Assembly (NCBI GenBank): GCA_017440565.1 | Contig: JAFSHA010000064.1 | Coordinates: 1 to 35,203 of the forward strand | DNA: 35,203 nt | Direction: 5' to 3' | DNA from: Eggerthellaceae bacterium | GTDB taxonomy: Bacteria; Actinomycetota; Coriobacteriia; Coriobacteriales; Eggerthellaceae | Program-made: the position numbers and the translations under genes | In this document: positions 8,170 to 16,810 of the stretch, one piece after another | How positions within the stretch are numbered: position 1 is the first letter of the stretch | How the letters are laid out: each line of letters begins with the position of its first letter | Notes under the pieces: generated by a model | Databases searched by the model: none | The model's input: only the letters and a program-made list of their open reading frames with translations | What the model was told of the DNA's origin: nothing

Positions 8170-10614
8170 TTAGCGTTGACGGTTGTTGCGCCTGGTAAGA
8201 GCCTCAAGCGCAACCGCAACCGCGCCTACGAGCACGAGAGCCAGAACCGCCCGCCAAGGCGACGAATCGCCCGTCTGGGGAATAACCACCGGCGCGGAGG
8301 GCGCGGGACCCTCGGGCTCCTCGCACGTTTGGGGAACGTCCGGAATCTCAGGATCGGCAGGCTTGTCCGGCACGTCCGGAACATCCGGCGTCACAGGAAC
8401 GTCGGGGTCATCCGGAACGACCGGCGGGTCAACCGGGGGCACCGGGATAGGCTCGTTGGCAATGCGGAAGCTTCCCTCGGCATCGCCCGTTGCGAACACA
8501 GCGGAACCCGCCGCATCGCTCACGTCAGTGTCTCCGTAAGAAACGGCGACAGCATAGCTGCCTTCAAGCGGATAGTAACCCTGAGCCGGCTCGGTCTCAA
8601 CCAGCACATAAGCATGCCCAGAAGGAACGTTCGTGTAGCTCACAACACCTTCCGCATTGGAGACGACCGTCATGTCGGCCACCTGCGGGCGTTGGGTCAG
8701 CCCAGCCGAAGCGGCTTCAGCTGCCTTGCATACAGGACAGTTCTCGCTATGGGACAGCTCGAACGAAACGCCGGCAATGGGATGTCCCGTAACCTTATCG
8801 ACCTTGACGAAGCTCAAGGTCCCGTCAAAGCCCTTCACCACGGGAATGGGAAACTCCACGGGATCGTTCCATTCACCTGCGGTTTTGTAGTCAAGAGAAG
8901 TGGTGCCATTGGTGGGAACGTCGCTTCCGAACTCAAAGGCGGCCGCCTCGTTGGCCAGGCGTACGCGGTACTCAAGCTCATAACGATAGCTACGCGCACC
9001 CGCTTCATCAGTCAGCACCTGGTAGCCCGAATCGGCCAAGTTCCAGCTGATGGCGTTGTCGCGCACTTCGAAGGAGGCGGAATTCTCAAGCGGCTCTTCC
9101 GCAGTGGAAGCGCCCGCCTGCCCGACCAGGCCCGTCGCCGGCTTGCCAGCGACATCGTAGAAGTACTGGAACTCGACGTTTGCGCCCATGGGGTCGGTCA
9201 CGTACGCGTCCTCAAGCGGAAGGCCCGACGTTGCCTTGATGTCGGCCAAAATGCCCTCGAAAGCAGCCCGCAGCTCCTCAAGGTTGTCGCCGTTAGCGTA
9301 AGGCGTGATGCCCTCGCCAAAGCTCGGGCCACCCGCGATGTCCTCGGCCAGCCAGGTTTCGTAAGCTGCCGGGTCATCCGCCGCGCCAATGACGTAAGAA
9401 TCACTTGCACGGTCAACTATCGAGAAGGTGCCGGTTGCGTGGTCCACGTACTCCTGCACGGTCTGCGAGCCGATGGCAATGCCCACCGAGAATACGTTGA
9501 TTCCCGAAGAGGCCGACTTCGCCTCAGCCGTGCCCGCCGCGTCCCCGCCAGACTTCATGGCCGCGGCAGCTTCGGCGGCACGCGCGGCCGCCTTGTCGCT
9601 GTAGCTGGTCCCGTAGGTGCACGGAAGCCCCAGCACCTCGTCGGCAAAATAGCCGTCGGTACCCGCCTTGGCAGGATCGTAGGCGCCCGGCTCGTACGGG
9701 TCGAAGCCCTGGATGGATTCATCGCTGGAAACGTTTCCCTCGATGGATCGGTCCACGTAGGTGGTCGGGAAGCCGTCAGTCAGGAATACGACGTACTTGT
9801 GCGCCGCATCCAGCTGGTCAAGGGCGTTCTTCGCCAGCAGCAGGCCCGCTTCCATGTTGGTGAAGCGCACACCGCTGGGGCTGCTCGGCGCCGTGATGGC
9901 CCCGATGCCCGACTGCAAAGCCTCGATGCTCTCAGCCGAGACAACCTGCATTCCCAAGCCCTCGGCCCACTGAGCGTTGGTGTTGAAGGTCACCACGCCC
10001 AGCATACGGTTAGGGCTTAAGCCCTCGCCTTCGCAGTACTGGCGAATGAACTCGGACGCTGCCGTTTGAGCATTCGCCAAGCGCGACGTGGTGAAGCCCG
10101 CGTCGCCGGGCGCACGACCGGCCTCGTCATCGTTCATAGTGTTGGAGACGTCCATGACGATAACCACCGCTGTGGAATCATCATGAACGGGTTCTGTCAC
10201 TTCAACCACAAGCGTGATATCGAAGTAGTTCTCGATGTCGGTAGGCTCGATGGTCTTGCCCACCGTCACCTCGACGTTACCCGCGCCCGTGCCCGACGCC
10301 GTTCCGCCAACGCTCACTATTTGCTCGCTGTTTTCAGCGGCGGCTGGCACAACCTCTTCGCCAGAAGCCACTTCGATTGCGGAAGCATCCTCGGCGGATT
10401 CAGCGGAGTCGGCAGGCGCAACTCCCTCGGCAGCTTCACCGAAACCGGCGCCCTCGATGATCTCGATTGGCTCCGCGATCCCTTCGGCCACAACCTCAAT
10501 CATGGGAGCCGGCTCGTCCAAAGCCATCGGCGGCCCTTCGGCAGCCAGCGCCACGCCCGGCGCCAAGGCGGTTGCCACCATAAGGCCAAGCAAGCCCATA
10601 AGCGGTTTTCTCAT
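8170..10614 (-). CDS. Secreted VWA-domain surface protein with SpaA-like domain and sortase signal
   Basis: An 814-residue protein probably anchored to the cell wall. An N-terminal signal peptide (about 1-25, ending ALAPGVALAAEG) precedes an acidic, low-complexity stretch. A von Willebrand A domain follows (about 148-430) with metal-site motif DVSNT (155-159) in place of the usual DxSxS, and VVFLTDGFPTTY as its later acidic strand. After a linking region, a SpaA/Cna_B-type domain (about 595-725) starts FVKVDKVTGHPIAGVSF, with a CPVC pair inserted near 626-629. Then comes a proline/aspartate-rich wall-spanning linker, the sorting signal IPQTG (778-782), a hydrophobic helix and a basic tail. 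The architecture resembles tip adhesins of sortase-assembled pili, but no sortase or backbone pilin is in the window. The ATG at 10614 has AGGGGTGA just ahead; a GTG at 10620 is the alternative. Confidence 0.88.
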   Translation of the reverse strand: MRKPLMGLLGLMVATALAPGVALAAEGPPMALDEPAPMIEVVAEGIAEPIEIIEGAGFGEAAEGVAPADSAESAEDASAIEVASGEEVVPAAAENSEQIVSVGGTASGTGAGNVEVTVGKTIEPTDIENYFDITLVVEVTEPVHDDSTAVVIVMDVSNTMNDDEAGRAPGDAGFTTSRLANAQTAASEFIRQYCEGEGLSPNRMLGVVTFNTNAQWAEGLGMQVVSAESIEALQSGIGAITAPSSPSGVRFTNMEAGLLLAKNALDQLDAAHKYVVFLTDGFPTTYVDRSIEGNVSSDESIQGFDPYEPGAYDPAKAGTDGYFADEVLGLPCTYGTSYSDKAAARAAEAAAAMKSGGDAAGTAEAKSASSGINVFSVGIAIGSQTVQEYVDHATGTFSIVDRASDSYVIGAADDPAAYETWLAEDIAGGPSFGEGITPYANGDNLEELRAAFEGILADIKATSGLPLEDAYVTDPMGANVEFQYFYDVAGKPATGLVGQAGASTAEEPLENSASFEVRDNAISWNLADSGYQVLTDEAGARSYRYELEYRVRLANEAAAFEFGSDVPTNGTTSLDYKTAGEWNDPVEFPIPVVKGFDGTLSFVKVDKVTGHPIAGVSFELSHSENCPVCKAAEAASAGLTQRPQVADMTVVSNAEGVVSYTNVPSGHAYVLVETEPAQGYYPLEGSYAVAVSYGDTDVSDAAGSAVFATGDAEGSFRIANEPIPVPPVDPPVVPDDPDVPVTPDVPDVPDKPADPEIPDVPQTCEEPEGPAPSAPVVIPQTGDSSPWRAVLALVLVGAVAVALEALTRRNNRQR

Positions 10615-10629
10615 AATCACCCCTATCAG

Positions 10630-10698
10630 TCGATAAGCCTAAATCACGGTGAAAAGCTTATCGATGGGGTGGCAAACACGCTGATCAGAAGCGTGTTT
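10630..10698 (-). promoter_or_regulatory. Two adjacent inverted repeats in the leader of the surface protein gene
   Basis: Just upstream of the surface protein start are two clean inverted repeats. One is TCGATAAGC / GCTTATCGA (10630-10638 and 10656-10664, 17-base spacer). The other is AAACACGC / GCGTGTTT (10674-10681 and 10691-10698, 9-base spacer containing the palindrome TGATCA). Neither is followed by a T tract. They could be operator sites or leader RNA stems. No convincing -35/-10 pair was found between them and the proS terminator. Confidence 0.45.
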
Positions 10699-10742
10699 CG
10701 AAAACCTGGCGTATAACAGCCGTCATCAAACGTTACGGGAGC

Positions 10743-10778
10743 CCCGAAAAACCGAGACCGCCAGCAGGGGCGGTCTCG
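10743..10778 (-). terminator. Rho-independent terminator of proS
   Basis: On the minus strand, 31 bases after the proS stop, the stem CGAGACCGCC / GGCGGTCTCG (10 bp, perfect; arms 10753-10762 and 10769-10778) encloses a six-base loop and is followed directly by GGTTTTTCGG. This is a classical intrinsic terminator and separates the ispG-proS transcript from the surface protein gene. Confidence 0.85.
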
Positions 10779-10808
10779 ATCTAAAAGCTATGTTGTCACG
10801 AGGCACGC

Positions 10809-12560
10809 TTACGCGAACAGCGCGTCGAAGGTGCCCTTTCCAGAGGCGTTCTTCTTGATGTTACGCTTGGCGAAGGCCATGAGCTCGGCCAGCGCGGAAA
10901 GCGCGATGTCCTTCTTCTCGCCGGTCTGACGGCGCTTGACCTCGACCTTGCCGTCTGCCAAGCCGCGCTTGCCCACCACGATCTGCAGCGGCCAGCCAAT
11001 GAGGTCCGCATCGGCAAACTTGACGCCGGCACGCTCGTTGCGGTCGTCGATGACAACCTCGAAGCCGATCCCGGCCAGCTCGGCGGCAATCTTCTCGGCA
11101 GCGGGCTCGACCAGTTCGTCACCCACGGTCAGCGGAATGACGCACACATGGGCAGGCGCGATGGAAACGGGCCACTTGATGCCGTACTCGTCGTTGTACT
11201 GCTCGACGACGGCGGCCACGGTACGGGAAACGCCCACGCCGTAGCAGCCCATGATGAAGGGCTTCTCGGTTCCGTCCTCGTCCATGAAGTTCGCGCCCAT
11301 GGCAACGGAGTACTTGGTGCCCAGCTGGAACACCTGGGAAACCTCGATGCCGCGCGCACCGCCCAGAGGCAGGCCGCAGTTCGGGCAGGAGTCGCCGGGC
11401 TTGACCACGCAAAGGTCGGCCCACTCGTCAACGGTGAAGTCGACGCCCAGACGTGCGCCCACATAGTGGTAGCCCTCCTCGTTGGCACCGACGACCCACT
11501 GGGCAACGTTCTGCAGGCAGCGATCGGCAATGACGCGGGCGCCCTCAGGAAGGCCGACCGGGCCCATGGAGCCCTTGAACAGGCCGAAGGCCTCCATTTC
11601 CTCGTCGGTGAGGAAGTCGAAACCGGGAACGACACGGTCGGCCTTGATGTCGTTGAGCTCATGGTCGCCAGGAACGAAGAACACGACGAGCTTGCCCTCT
11701 GCATCCTTACCGGAAAGGGCCTTGACCGTAGAGGTTTCGGGGATGTTCAGGAATCCCGCCAGCTCCTCGATGGTGTGAATGCCGGGCGTGGAGATCTTCT
11801 CAATGCCGGCAGCTTCGTAGACGGTGGGAATGGTGACGCACTCGCCAGCCTCGGTGTTCGCGGCGTAACCGCAGGTACAATGCACAAGCTCGGCCTCGCC
11901 GGCGCTGGCAAGCGCCATGAACTCGGTCGTGACCTTGCCGCCGATCTGGCCGGAGTCGGCCTCAACGGGACGGTAGTCAAGGCCGCAGCGCTCGCAGATG
12001 TTGCCGTAGGCGCGGCTCATGTCGTCATAGGTTTCCTGCAGGGATTCCTGAGTGGCATGGAAGCTGTAGGCGTCCTTCATGATGAACTCGCGGCTGCGCA
12101 GCAGGCCGAAGCGCGGGCGGATCTCGTCGCGGAACTTGACCTGGATCTGGTACAGCGAGCACGGCAGCTCCTTGTAGGAACGAAGCTCGTTGCGAATGAG
12201 CGCGGTGATGAGCTCCTCATGCGTGGGGCCGAGGCACATGCCGTGATCGTGACGGTCGTTCAAACGCATCAGCTCGGGACCGTAGTCATCCCAACGGCCA
12301 GACTCATGCCACAGCTCGGCGGGCTGCAGGGCGGGCATCATGATTTCCTGCGAGTTGATGGCGTTCATCTCCTCGCGAACGATATTCGAAACCTTGGCGA
12401 GAACGCGCTGGCCCAGCGGCAGGAAGGTGTACACGCCCGAGGCGGTCTTGCGAATCATGCCCGCACGCAGAAGCAGGCGATGGCTCGCGATTTCCGCATC
12501 AGCCGGATCTTCCTTCAGCGTGGGAGCATACAGCTTGCTCATGCGCAGAATGTTTGTCAT
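10809..12560 (-). CDS. proS: Prolyl-tRNA synthetase (bacterial type)
   Basis: Charges tRNA-Pro. The 583-residue protein has the bacterial three-part layout: a class II catalytic core (MSKLYAPTLKEDPADAEIAS, KTASGVYTFLPLGQRV, LGPTHEELIT, VKFRDEIRPRFGLLRSREF), an inserted YbaK-like editing domain in the middle, then the resumed core with ARGIEVSQVFQLGTKYS and GCYGVGVSRTVAAVVEQ, and the C-terminal anticodon-binding domain. Two cysteine pairs (CTCGY and CPNCG) flank the editing insertion, as in many relatives. The ATG at 12560 overlaps the ispG stop codon as ATGA, so the two genes are translationally coupled. Proteins of this family are 560-600 residues, so it looks complete. Confidence 0.95.
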   Translation of the reverse strand: MTNILRMSKLYAPTLKEDPADAEIASHRLLLRAGMIRKTASGVYTFLPLGQRVLAKVSNIVREEMNAINSQEIMMPALQPAELWHESGRWDDYGPELMRLNDRHDHGMCLGPTHEELITALIRNELRSYKELPCSLYQIQVKFRDEIRPRFGLLRSREFIMKDAYSFHATQESLQETYDDMSRAYGNICERCGLDYRPVEADSGQIGGKVTTEFMALASAGEAELVHCTCGYAANTEAGECVTIPTVYEAAGIEKISTPGIHTIEELAGFLNIPETSTVKALSGKDAEGKLVVFFVPGDHELNDIKADRVVPGFDFLTDEEMEAFGLFKGSMGPVGLPEGARVIADRCLQNVAQWVVGANEEGYHYVGARLGVDFTVDEWADLCVVKPGDSCPNCGLPLGGARGIEVSQVFQLGTKYSVAMGANFMDEDGTEKPFIMGCYGVGVSRTVAAVVEQYNDEYGIKWPVSIAPAHVCVIPLTVGDELVEPAAEKIAAELAGIGFEVVIDDRNERAGVKFADADLIGWPLQIVVGKRGLADGKVEVKRRQTGEKKDIALSALAELMAFAKRNIKKNASGKGTFDALFA

Positions 12561-13651
12561 AGCTTTCCTATCTCCTCCATGAGAACGTCCACGATGTCAT
12601 CCTCTTCGACTTTGCGGACAATTTTACCATGTGCGAAAACCACGCCCGATCCATCACCGCAAGCAACGCCAATGTCGGCGTCGGCGGCTTCGCCGGGACC
12701 GTTCACGACGCAACCCATGACGGCAACCTTGATGGGAGCCTCGATGCTCTCGATGCGCTTCTCGACCTGCTTGGCCAAGCCGATGAGGTCAACCTGGCAG
12801 CGGCCGCACGTGGGGCAGCTGATAAGCTCGGGATGGCGCTGGCGCAGGTCAAGTGCGCCGAGCAGCGTCCAGCATGCGCGGATCTCGGTCACAGGATCAT
12901 CCGTCAGCGAGATGCGCAACGTGTCGCCAATGCCCTGCTCAAGCAGCACGCCCAAACCACACGCCGACTTGATGATGCCCTGAAAGGCGGTACCCGCCTC
13001 GGTCACGCCGATATGCAGCGGAATATGCGGGATGTCGCGCGCCAAAAGCCGATAGGTCTCGATGGTGGCGCGCACGTCGTGCGCCTTCGCCGAAACCACG
13101 ATGTCCCCAAAGCCGCGCCCCTCGAAATAGGCCACGTAATCGGCCGCCGACTTCGCCAGCTTCTGCGGCAACGTAAGGTCGGTGCGAGCCGCAAGCTCTT
13201 TGTCGAGCGAGCCGGCGTTCACGCCGATGCGAATGGGAATGCCCGCCTCGCGCGCCGCATCGATGACCGCATCGGTTTTAGCCAACCCGCCGATGTTTCC
13301 GGGATTGATGCGCAGCTTGGCTGCACCTCGACGAGCAGCCTCGATGGCAATGTGCGCATCGAAGTGGATGTCGGCCACCACAGGCAGAGGCGAGGCCGCG
13401 CACACAGCTTCGAAGGCGTCCAGGCAGTCGCGGCGCGGAATGGCCATACGCACCACTTCGCACCCAGCCTGCGCGAGCGCCTCGATTTGAGCGAGGTTAG
13501 CCTCAACGTCGGTAGCCGGGGCGTTGAGCATCGACTGAACCACTACGGGAGCGCCGCCGCCAAGCGGCACTGCGCGCGTGTGGGCCGCGCCCGCATGACC
13601 GCCCACCATAACCTGGCGCGTCAAGCAGCGCGGAAGGTCGTTTGTCGCCAC
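12557..13651 (-). CDS. ispG: 4-hydroxy-3-methylbut-2-enyl diphosphate synthase (flavodoxin/ferredoxin)
   Basis: Iron-sulfur enzyme of the MEP isoprenoid pathway that opens the cyclic diphosphate MEcPP to HMBPP. The 364-residue bacterial form shows a TIM barrel starting PVVVQSMLNAPATDVEA and including ADIHFDAHIAIEA and KLRINPGNIG. The C-terminal part holds the cluster ligands CPTCGRC and the cysteine in VAVMGCVVNGPGEA. The start is a GTG at 13651 with AGGGGG six bases ahead. A TATAGT sequence at 13690-13695 could be its -10 box. It is followed by proS with a four-base overlap and preceded, after an 80-base gap, by the site-2 protease. In many bacteria dxr, rseP, ispG and proS lie together; dxr is missing here. 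Confidence 0.95.
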   Translation of the reverse strand: MATNDLPRCLTRQVMVGGHAGAAHTRAVPLGGGAPVVVQSMLNAPATDVEANLAQIEALAQAGCEVVRMAIPRRDCLDAFEAVCAASPLPVVADIHFDAHIAIEAARRGAAKLRINPGNIGGLAKTDAVIDAAREAGIPIRIGVNAGSLDKELAARTDLTLPQKLAKSAADYVAYFEGRGFGDIVVSAKAHDVRATIETYRLLARDIPHIPLHIGVTEAGTAFQGIIKSACGLGVLLEQGIGDTLRISLTDDPVTEIRACWTLLGALDLRQRHPELISCPTCGRCQVDLIGLAKQVEKRIESIEAPIKVAVMGCVVNGPGEAADADIGVACGDGSGVVFAHGKIVRKVEEDDIVDVLMEEIGKL

Positions 13652-13689
13652 AAATGCCCCCTATCAGCCGAAAGATTGCGAACTTATCC

Positions 13690-13695
13690 ACTATA
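13690..13695 (-). promoter_or_regulatory. Candidate -10 box ahead of ispG
   Basis: On the minus strand TATAGT lies about 40 bases before the ispG GTG, in the 80-base gap after the site-2 protease gene. No good -35 hexamer is found at 16-18 bases upstream. It would allow ispG-proS to be expressed apart from the protease. Confidence 0.35.
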
Positions 13696-13731
13696 CCGCA
13701 AAATGCCCCTCGCGCACGCCCGACTAACCAA

Positions 13732-14850
13732 CTAGAACACGCCCAACGTCCCGGCGATGAGGCGCTGAATGTCTTGGTTGAGCATGACCGCGAACAGCAG
13801 CAGGAACAAGCCCATGCCGACAATCGTCATGTTGCCCAGCGCGCGCTCGGAAATCAGCTTGCCCGTCAGCTTCTGGAAGACCTCGACCACCAAGCGCCCG
13901 CCGTCAAGCGGGGGGATGGGAAGGAGGTTCATGATGCCCAGCGACGTCGAGATCATAGCCATGAACGAAAACGCGCTCACCACGCCCTGGGCGAAGAAAT
14001 CCTTCGACATGACGGCAATGCCCACGATGGAGGTGGAGTTCGCCACCGTATCGGCCACCGTCTGCGGGTTGAACAGGCCCGCTATCGCCTCGACCACCAT
14101 CCCGATGTAGGAGAAGCTCACCACGACGGATTGCCAAACGGTGGCGTTGAAGTGCACGATCTCACCCGTGTCCTGATACTGCAGGTCAACGCCCACCACC
14201 GAGTAGATGAAAATGAACACCAGCACCACGAACAAGAGGTTCATGGCCACGCCCGCCGCCAAGATGACGCAGCGCTTCCAGAACGGAAGGCTGCGGTACT
14301 GCTGGCGATACTCGGAGTCGTAAAGCGCCTGCGCGTCGGCTACGGGACGTGCCTCGCCAAGCGCAAGCGTCGGCGGTTCGGGAAGGCCCGCCTCGGCTGC
14401 GGCCCTGCGCTCCTTGCGCGTGGGAACAACAGCCGGCGCGCGATAGGTGTTGTATTGGTCCTGCTTACCGGGACCGCTGCAGCTGCCCCAAAGCGTAAGC
14501 TGCTCAAGCGCCTCGTACGCCTCGTCATCGCTGATGCCGCAGTCGGCGGCTATGTCTTCCATGTTGGCCGTGCCGCGACGGTAAAGCGCGGCAAGCGCCT
14601 CGGGCAGATGCGGCTTGATGGGCCCGGGATCCATGCCGCACACGCGCGCGTACCCGCCCAGCGGCACCGCCGTAATGCCAAAGCGCGTCCCCCATTTCGT
14701 GAAACCGATGGAAGGGCCGGGAAAGCCCAGCATGAACTCGGTCACGCGCACGCCGAACGCGCGGGCGGCAAGGTAGTGGCCGCCTTCATGAATGAAGACG
14801 AGCAGACCAATAGTGACCGAGGCGCATGCGATCATAATCAAAACGTCCAT
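13732..14850 (-). CDS. Site-2 (RseP-like) membrane metalloprotease without PDZ domain, with helix-turn-helix-like insertion
   Basis: An intramembrane zinc protease of the M50 family, expected to cut membrane-bound regulators or signal peptide remnants. The zinc motif HEGGH is at 21-25 in the first membrane helix, and NLLPIPPLDGG (308-318) supplies the third ligand. Conserved VPLGGYARVCGM follows the first helix. Two things are unusual. Between that strand and the second helix (FWKRCVILAAGVAMN, 190-204) lie about 110 extra residues, whose first part (82-122) reads like a winged-helix/HTH segment (MEDIAADCGISDDEAYEAL). Also, only about 20 residues separate the second helix from the next hydrophobic region, leaving no room for the usual PDZ domain. 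The ATG at 14850 has GAGGA 8-9 bases ahead; an in-frame ATG at 14910 with GAGGG is the alternative. Confidence 0.82.
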   Translation of the reverse strand: MDVLIMIACASVTIGLLVFIHEGGHYLAARAFGVRVTEFMLGFPGPSIGFTKWGTRFGITAVPLGGYARVCGMDPGPIKPHLPEALAALYRRGTANMEDIAADCGISDDEAYEALEQLTLWGSCSGPGKQDQYNTYRAPAVVPTRKERRAAAEAGLPEPPTLALGEARPVADAQALYDSEYRQQYRSLPFWKRCVILAAGVAMNLLFVVLVFIFIYSVVGVDLQYQDTGEIVHFNATVWQSVVVSFSYIGMVVEAIAGLFNPQTVADTVANSTSIVGIAVMSKDFFAQGVVSAFSFMAMISTSLGIMNLLPIPPLDGGRLVVEVFQKLTGKLISERALGNMTIVGMGLFLLLFAVMLNQDIQRLIAGTLGVF

Positions 14851-15153
14851 GCGGAAAGTCCTCGCTAGCAGCTTGTTTGAAGCGCAACCGACGTCGACAT
14901 ACATCGCCATCGAAACGCCCTCTGTTTTTCGCCCCCCCATTATAGGAAAGACACAGCGGAACAACCAACGGGCGCCATCTTGCGGCAAGAAAAACACAGC
15001 CCGTTCGCCAAAGAGGATGCCGGGATCCTCGAGATGGACATTCCGGTTCTATCCAAACATGCATTTTTTAGGCTTCCCGCCAAAACAAAAGCACCGGCAA
15101 TTCCCCGTAGCGTACAATCGCCCTAGATAAGCGCCCAATGACTAGGAGCTCGC
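14851..15153. other. Divergent intergenic region between site-2 protease and GH25 lysozyme
   Basis: About 300 bases without a supported gene; the left 60 could code for an N-terminal extension of the protease. It must contain promoters for both directions. TACAAT at 15113-15118 is a possible -10 box for the lysozyme gene, about 36 bases before its start codon, but the -35 region is poor. No hairpin or repeat stood out. Confidence 0.4.
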
Positions 15154-16803
15154 ATGCCGAAGCACAACGCCCGCAGGTCCTCCATTGCGAAGCACAACCC
15201 CGCACGTATCTCAGTCGCGCTTGCGGCTCTCGTCATCGCACTCGCCTCGGTGATGCATCCCGCCATCGCGCTCGCACAAGATTGCCCCTCTCAAGAAGAC
15301 AAGCCCAACAGCTGGCGTTACGTCGACGGTGTACCCATAAGCGAGGCCGAAGCACTCTCCCTCACCTCGGAAACCAACCCCATACCCGAAAGCGAAACGA
15401 ACGCTGATACCACCACGCCACCCGAAGAAACGGAGCCCGCTTTCGTTTCTTGGTCCGAAACCCCCGCTGGATTCATTAACTCCAAGGGCGCGCTCATAGA
15501 AGGCGCATTACGCAAAGGCATCGACGTGAGCGAGTGGAACAAGTCCATCGACTGGGCAGCCGTCGCAGCTTCCGACATCGACTACGCTATCATTCGCTGC
15601 GGTTACGGCGATGACCTCATCTCCCAGGATGATAAGTACTTCCTAGACAACGTACGAGGTTGCCTGGAAAACGACATTCCCTTTGGAGTCTACATCTACT
15701 CTTACGCTTACAACGAAAAGATGGCCGCCAGCGAGGCCGCGCACGTGCTACGCCTCCTGGAAGAAGCCGACCTCTCCCCCGCCGATCTCGGCTACCCCGT
15801 ATACTACGACCTTGAAGAACAAGGCCACACCAGCAAGCCGTGCATCCGAGAGCGCAATCCCAAATACGTCGAAGGCCTCGACGAAGACGGAGACGGCGAA
15901 GAGGACGAGCCCAAGTACATCTACAACTACCTGGACAACGAAACGCTCGCTCTGCTAGCCACCACCTTCGCAACAGCCATCGAGGAGGCGGGTTACAAGG
16001 TGGGCATCTACGCAAACCTGAACTGGTGGAACAACCACCTGACCGATCCCGCCTTCGACCAATGGGAGCGTTGGGTGGCACAGTACTACCATCAGTGCAA
16101 CTACCAGGGCAGCTACGCCATGTGGCAGTGCACCTCAAGCGGCTCCGTTAATGGCATCAGCACACGCGTAGACCTGAACTTCGACTACGACCTCAATCGT
16201 TGCGCGCCAGTGCTCCCCGATATCGACGTCACCGACTGGTACTACACCAACGGTTCATATACCTACGTCATGAGCCGCGAGCTCATCACCGGCTACAGCT
16301 CGGGTAAGAATGCCGGCAAATTCGGGCCCTACCACAACATCACGCGCGGCCAAGCGGCAACCATCCTGTGGCGCATGGCAGGTGAGCCCGAAGCGCAAGC
16401 CCAGCCGTTCGAAGATGTGGATTACAGCGAATACTACGGCCCGGCCATCCACTGGGCTCGTGCGACGGGCGTGGTAAACGGCCACAAAGACACCGATGGC
16501 GTCTACCGTAAATTCAAGCCCGATGCCCAGGTGACGCGTCAGGAGCTGGTGTGTATGTTCGCCAACTACGCGCAATTTGTAGACGAACGCAGCATCGAAA
16601 GCGACGGCACGACCATGAACGAGCGCCCTGACGCGGACAAGGTTTCCTCATGGGCAGCGCCCTCCATGGCATGGGCCATCGAACAGGGCATCCTGAACGG
16701 CAAGAACAGGGACGGCATATACTACTTAGCCCCCAAAGACAAGGCTTGGCGCGCGTCCATGGCCACCATGATCATGAATTACCTGCTGCTGCCCGCAGAC
16801 TAA
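15154..16803 (+). CDS. Secreted GH25 lysozyme with C-terminal S-layer-homology repeats
   Basis: A 549-residue exported peptidoglycan hydrolase. The signal peptide is about residues 1-41 with a long basic start and a cut near IALAQD. A proline/threonine/glutamate-rich spacer (70-100) precedes a GH25 muramidase domain (about 120-350): KGIDVSEWNKSIDW carries catalytic D124, and VYYDLEEQG carries the DxE pair D219/E221. Inside it, an acidic loop (about 240-254) is longer than usual. From about 355, three SLH-type repeats follow (for example HWARATGVVNGHKDTDG and AIEQGILNGKNRDG), which should hold the enzyme on the wall polysaccharide. The ATG has AGGAG seven bases ahead. Its stop is only seven bases from the convergent stop of the next gene. 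Confidence 0.92.
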   Translation: MPKHNARRSSIAKHNPARISVALAALVIALASVMHPAIALAQDCPSQEDKPNSWRYVDGVPISEAEALSLTSETNPIPESETNADTTTPPEETEPAFVSWSETPAGFINSKGALIEGALRKGIDVSEWNKSIDWAAVAASDIDYAIIRCGYGDDLISQDDKYFLDNVRGCLENDIPFGVYIYSYAYNEKMAASEAAHVLRLLEEADLSPADLGYPVYYDLEEQGHTSKPCIRERNPKYVEGLDEDGDGEEDEPKYIYNYLDNETLALLATTFATAIEEAGYKVGIYANLNWWNNHLTDPAFDQWERWVAQYYHQCNYQGSYAMWQCTSSGSVNGISTRVDLNFDYDLNRCAPVLPDIDVTDWYYTNGSYTYVMSRELITGYSSGKNAGKFGPYHNITRGQAATILWRMAGEPEAQAQPFEDVDYSEYYGPAIHWARATGVVNGHKDTDGVYRKFKPDAQVTRQELVCMFANYAQFVDERSIESDGTTMNERPDADKVSSWAAPSMAWAIEQGILNGKNRDGIYYLAPKDKAWRASMATMIMNYLLLPAD

Positions 16804-16810
16804 GACCGCT

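Noticed and set aside
8176-10020. Plus-strand open frame of about 614 codons opposite the surface protein
   Set aside because: Arginine/histidine-rich shadow with no ribosome binding site or domain; the minus-strand gene has signal peptide, VWA domain and sorting signal.
11148-12983. Plus-strand open frame of about 611 codons opposite proS and ispG
   Set aside because: Spans two clear minus-strand genes and their overlap; no homology pattern of its own.
16804-16810. Terminator between the convergent lysozyme and pyruvyl transferase-like genes
   Set aside because: Only seven bases separate the stops and no hairpin with a T tract was found; transcripts may overlap instead.
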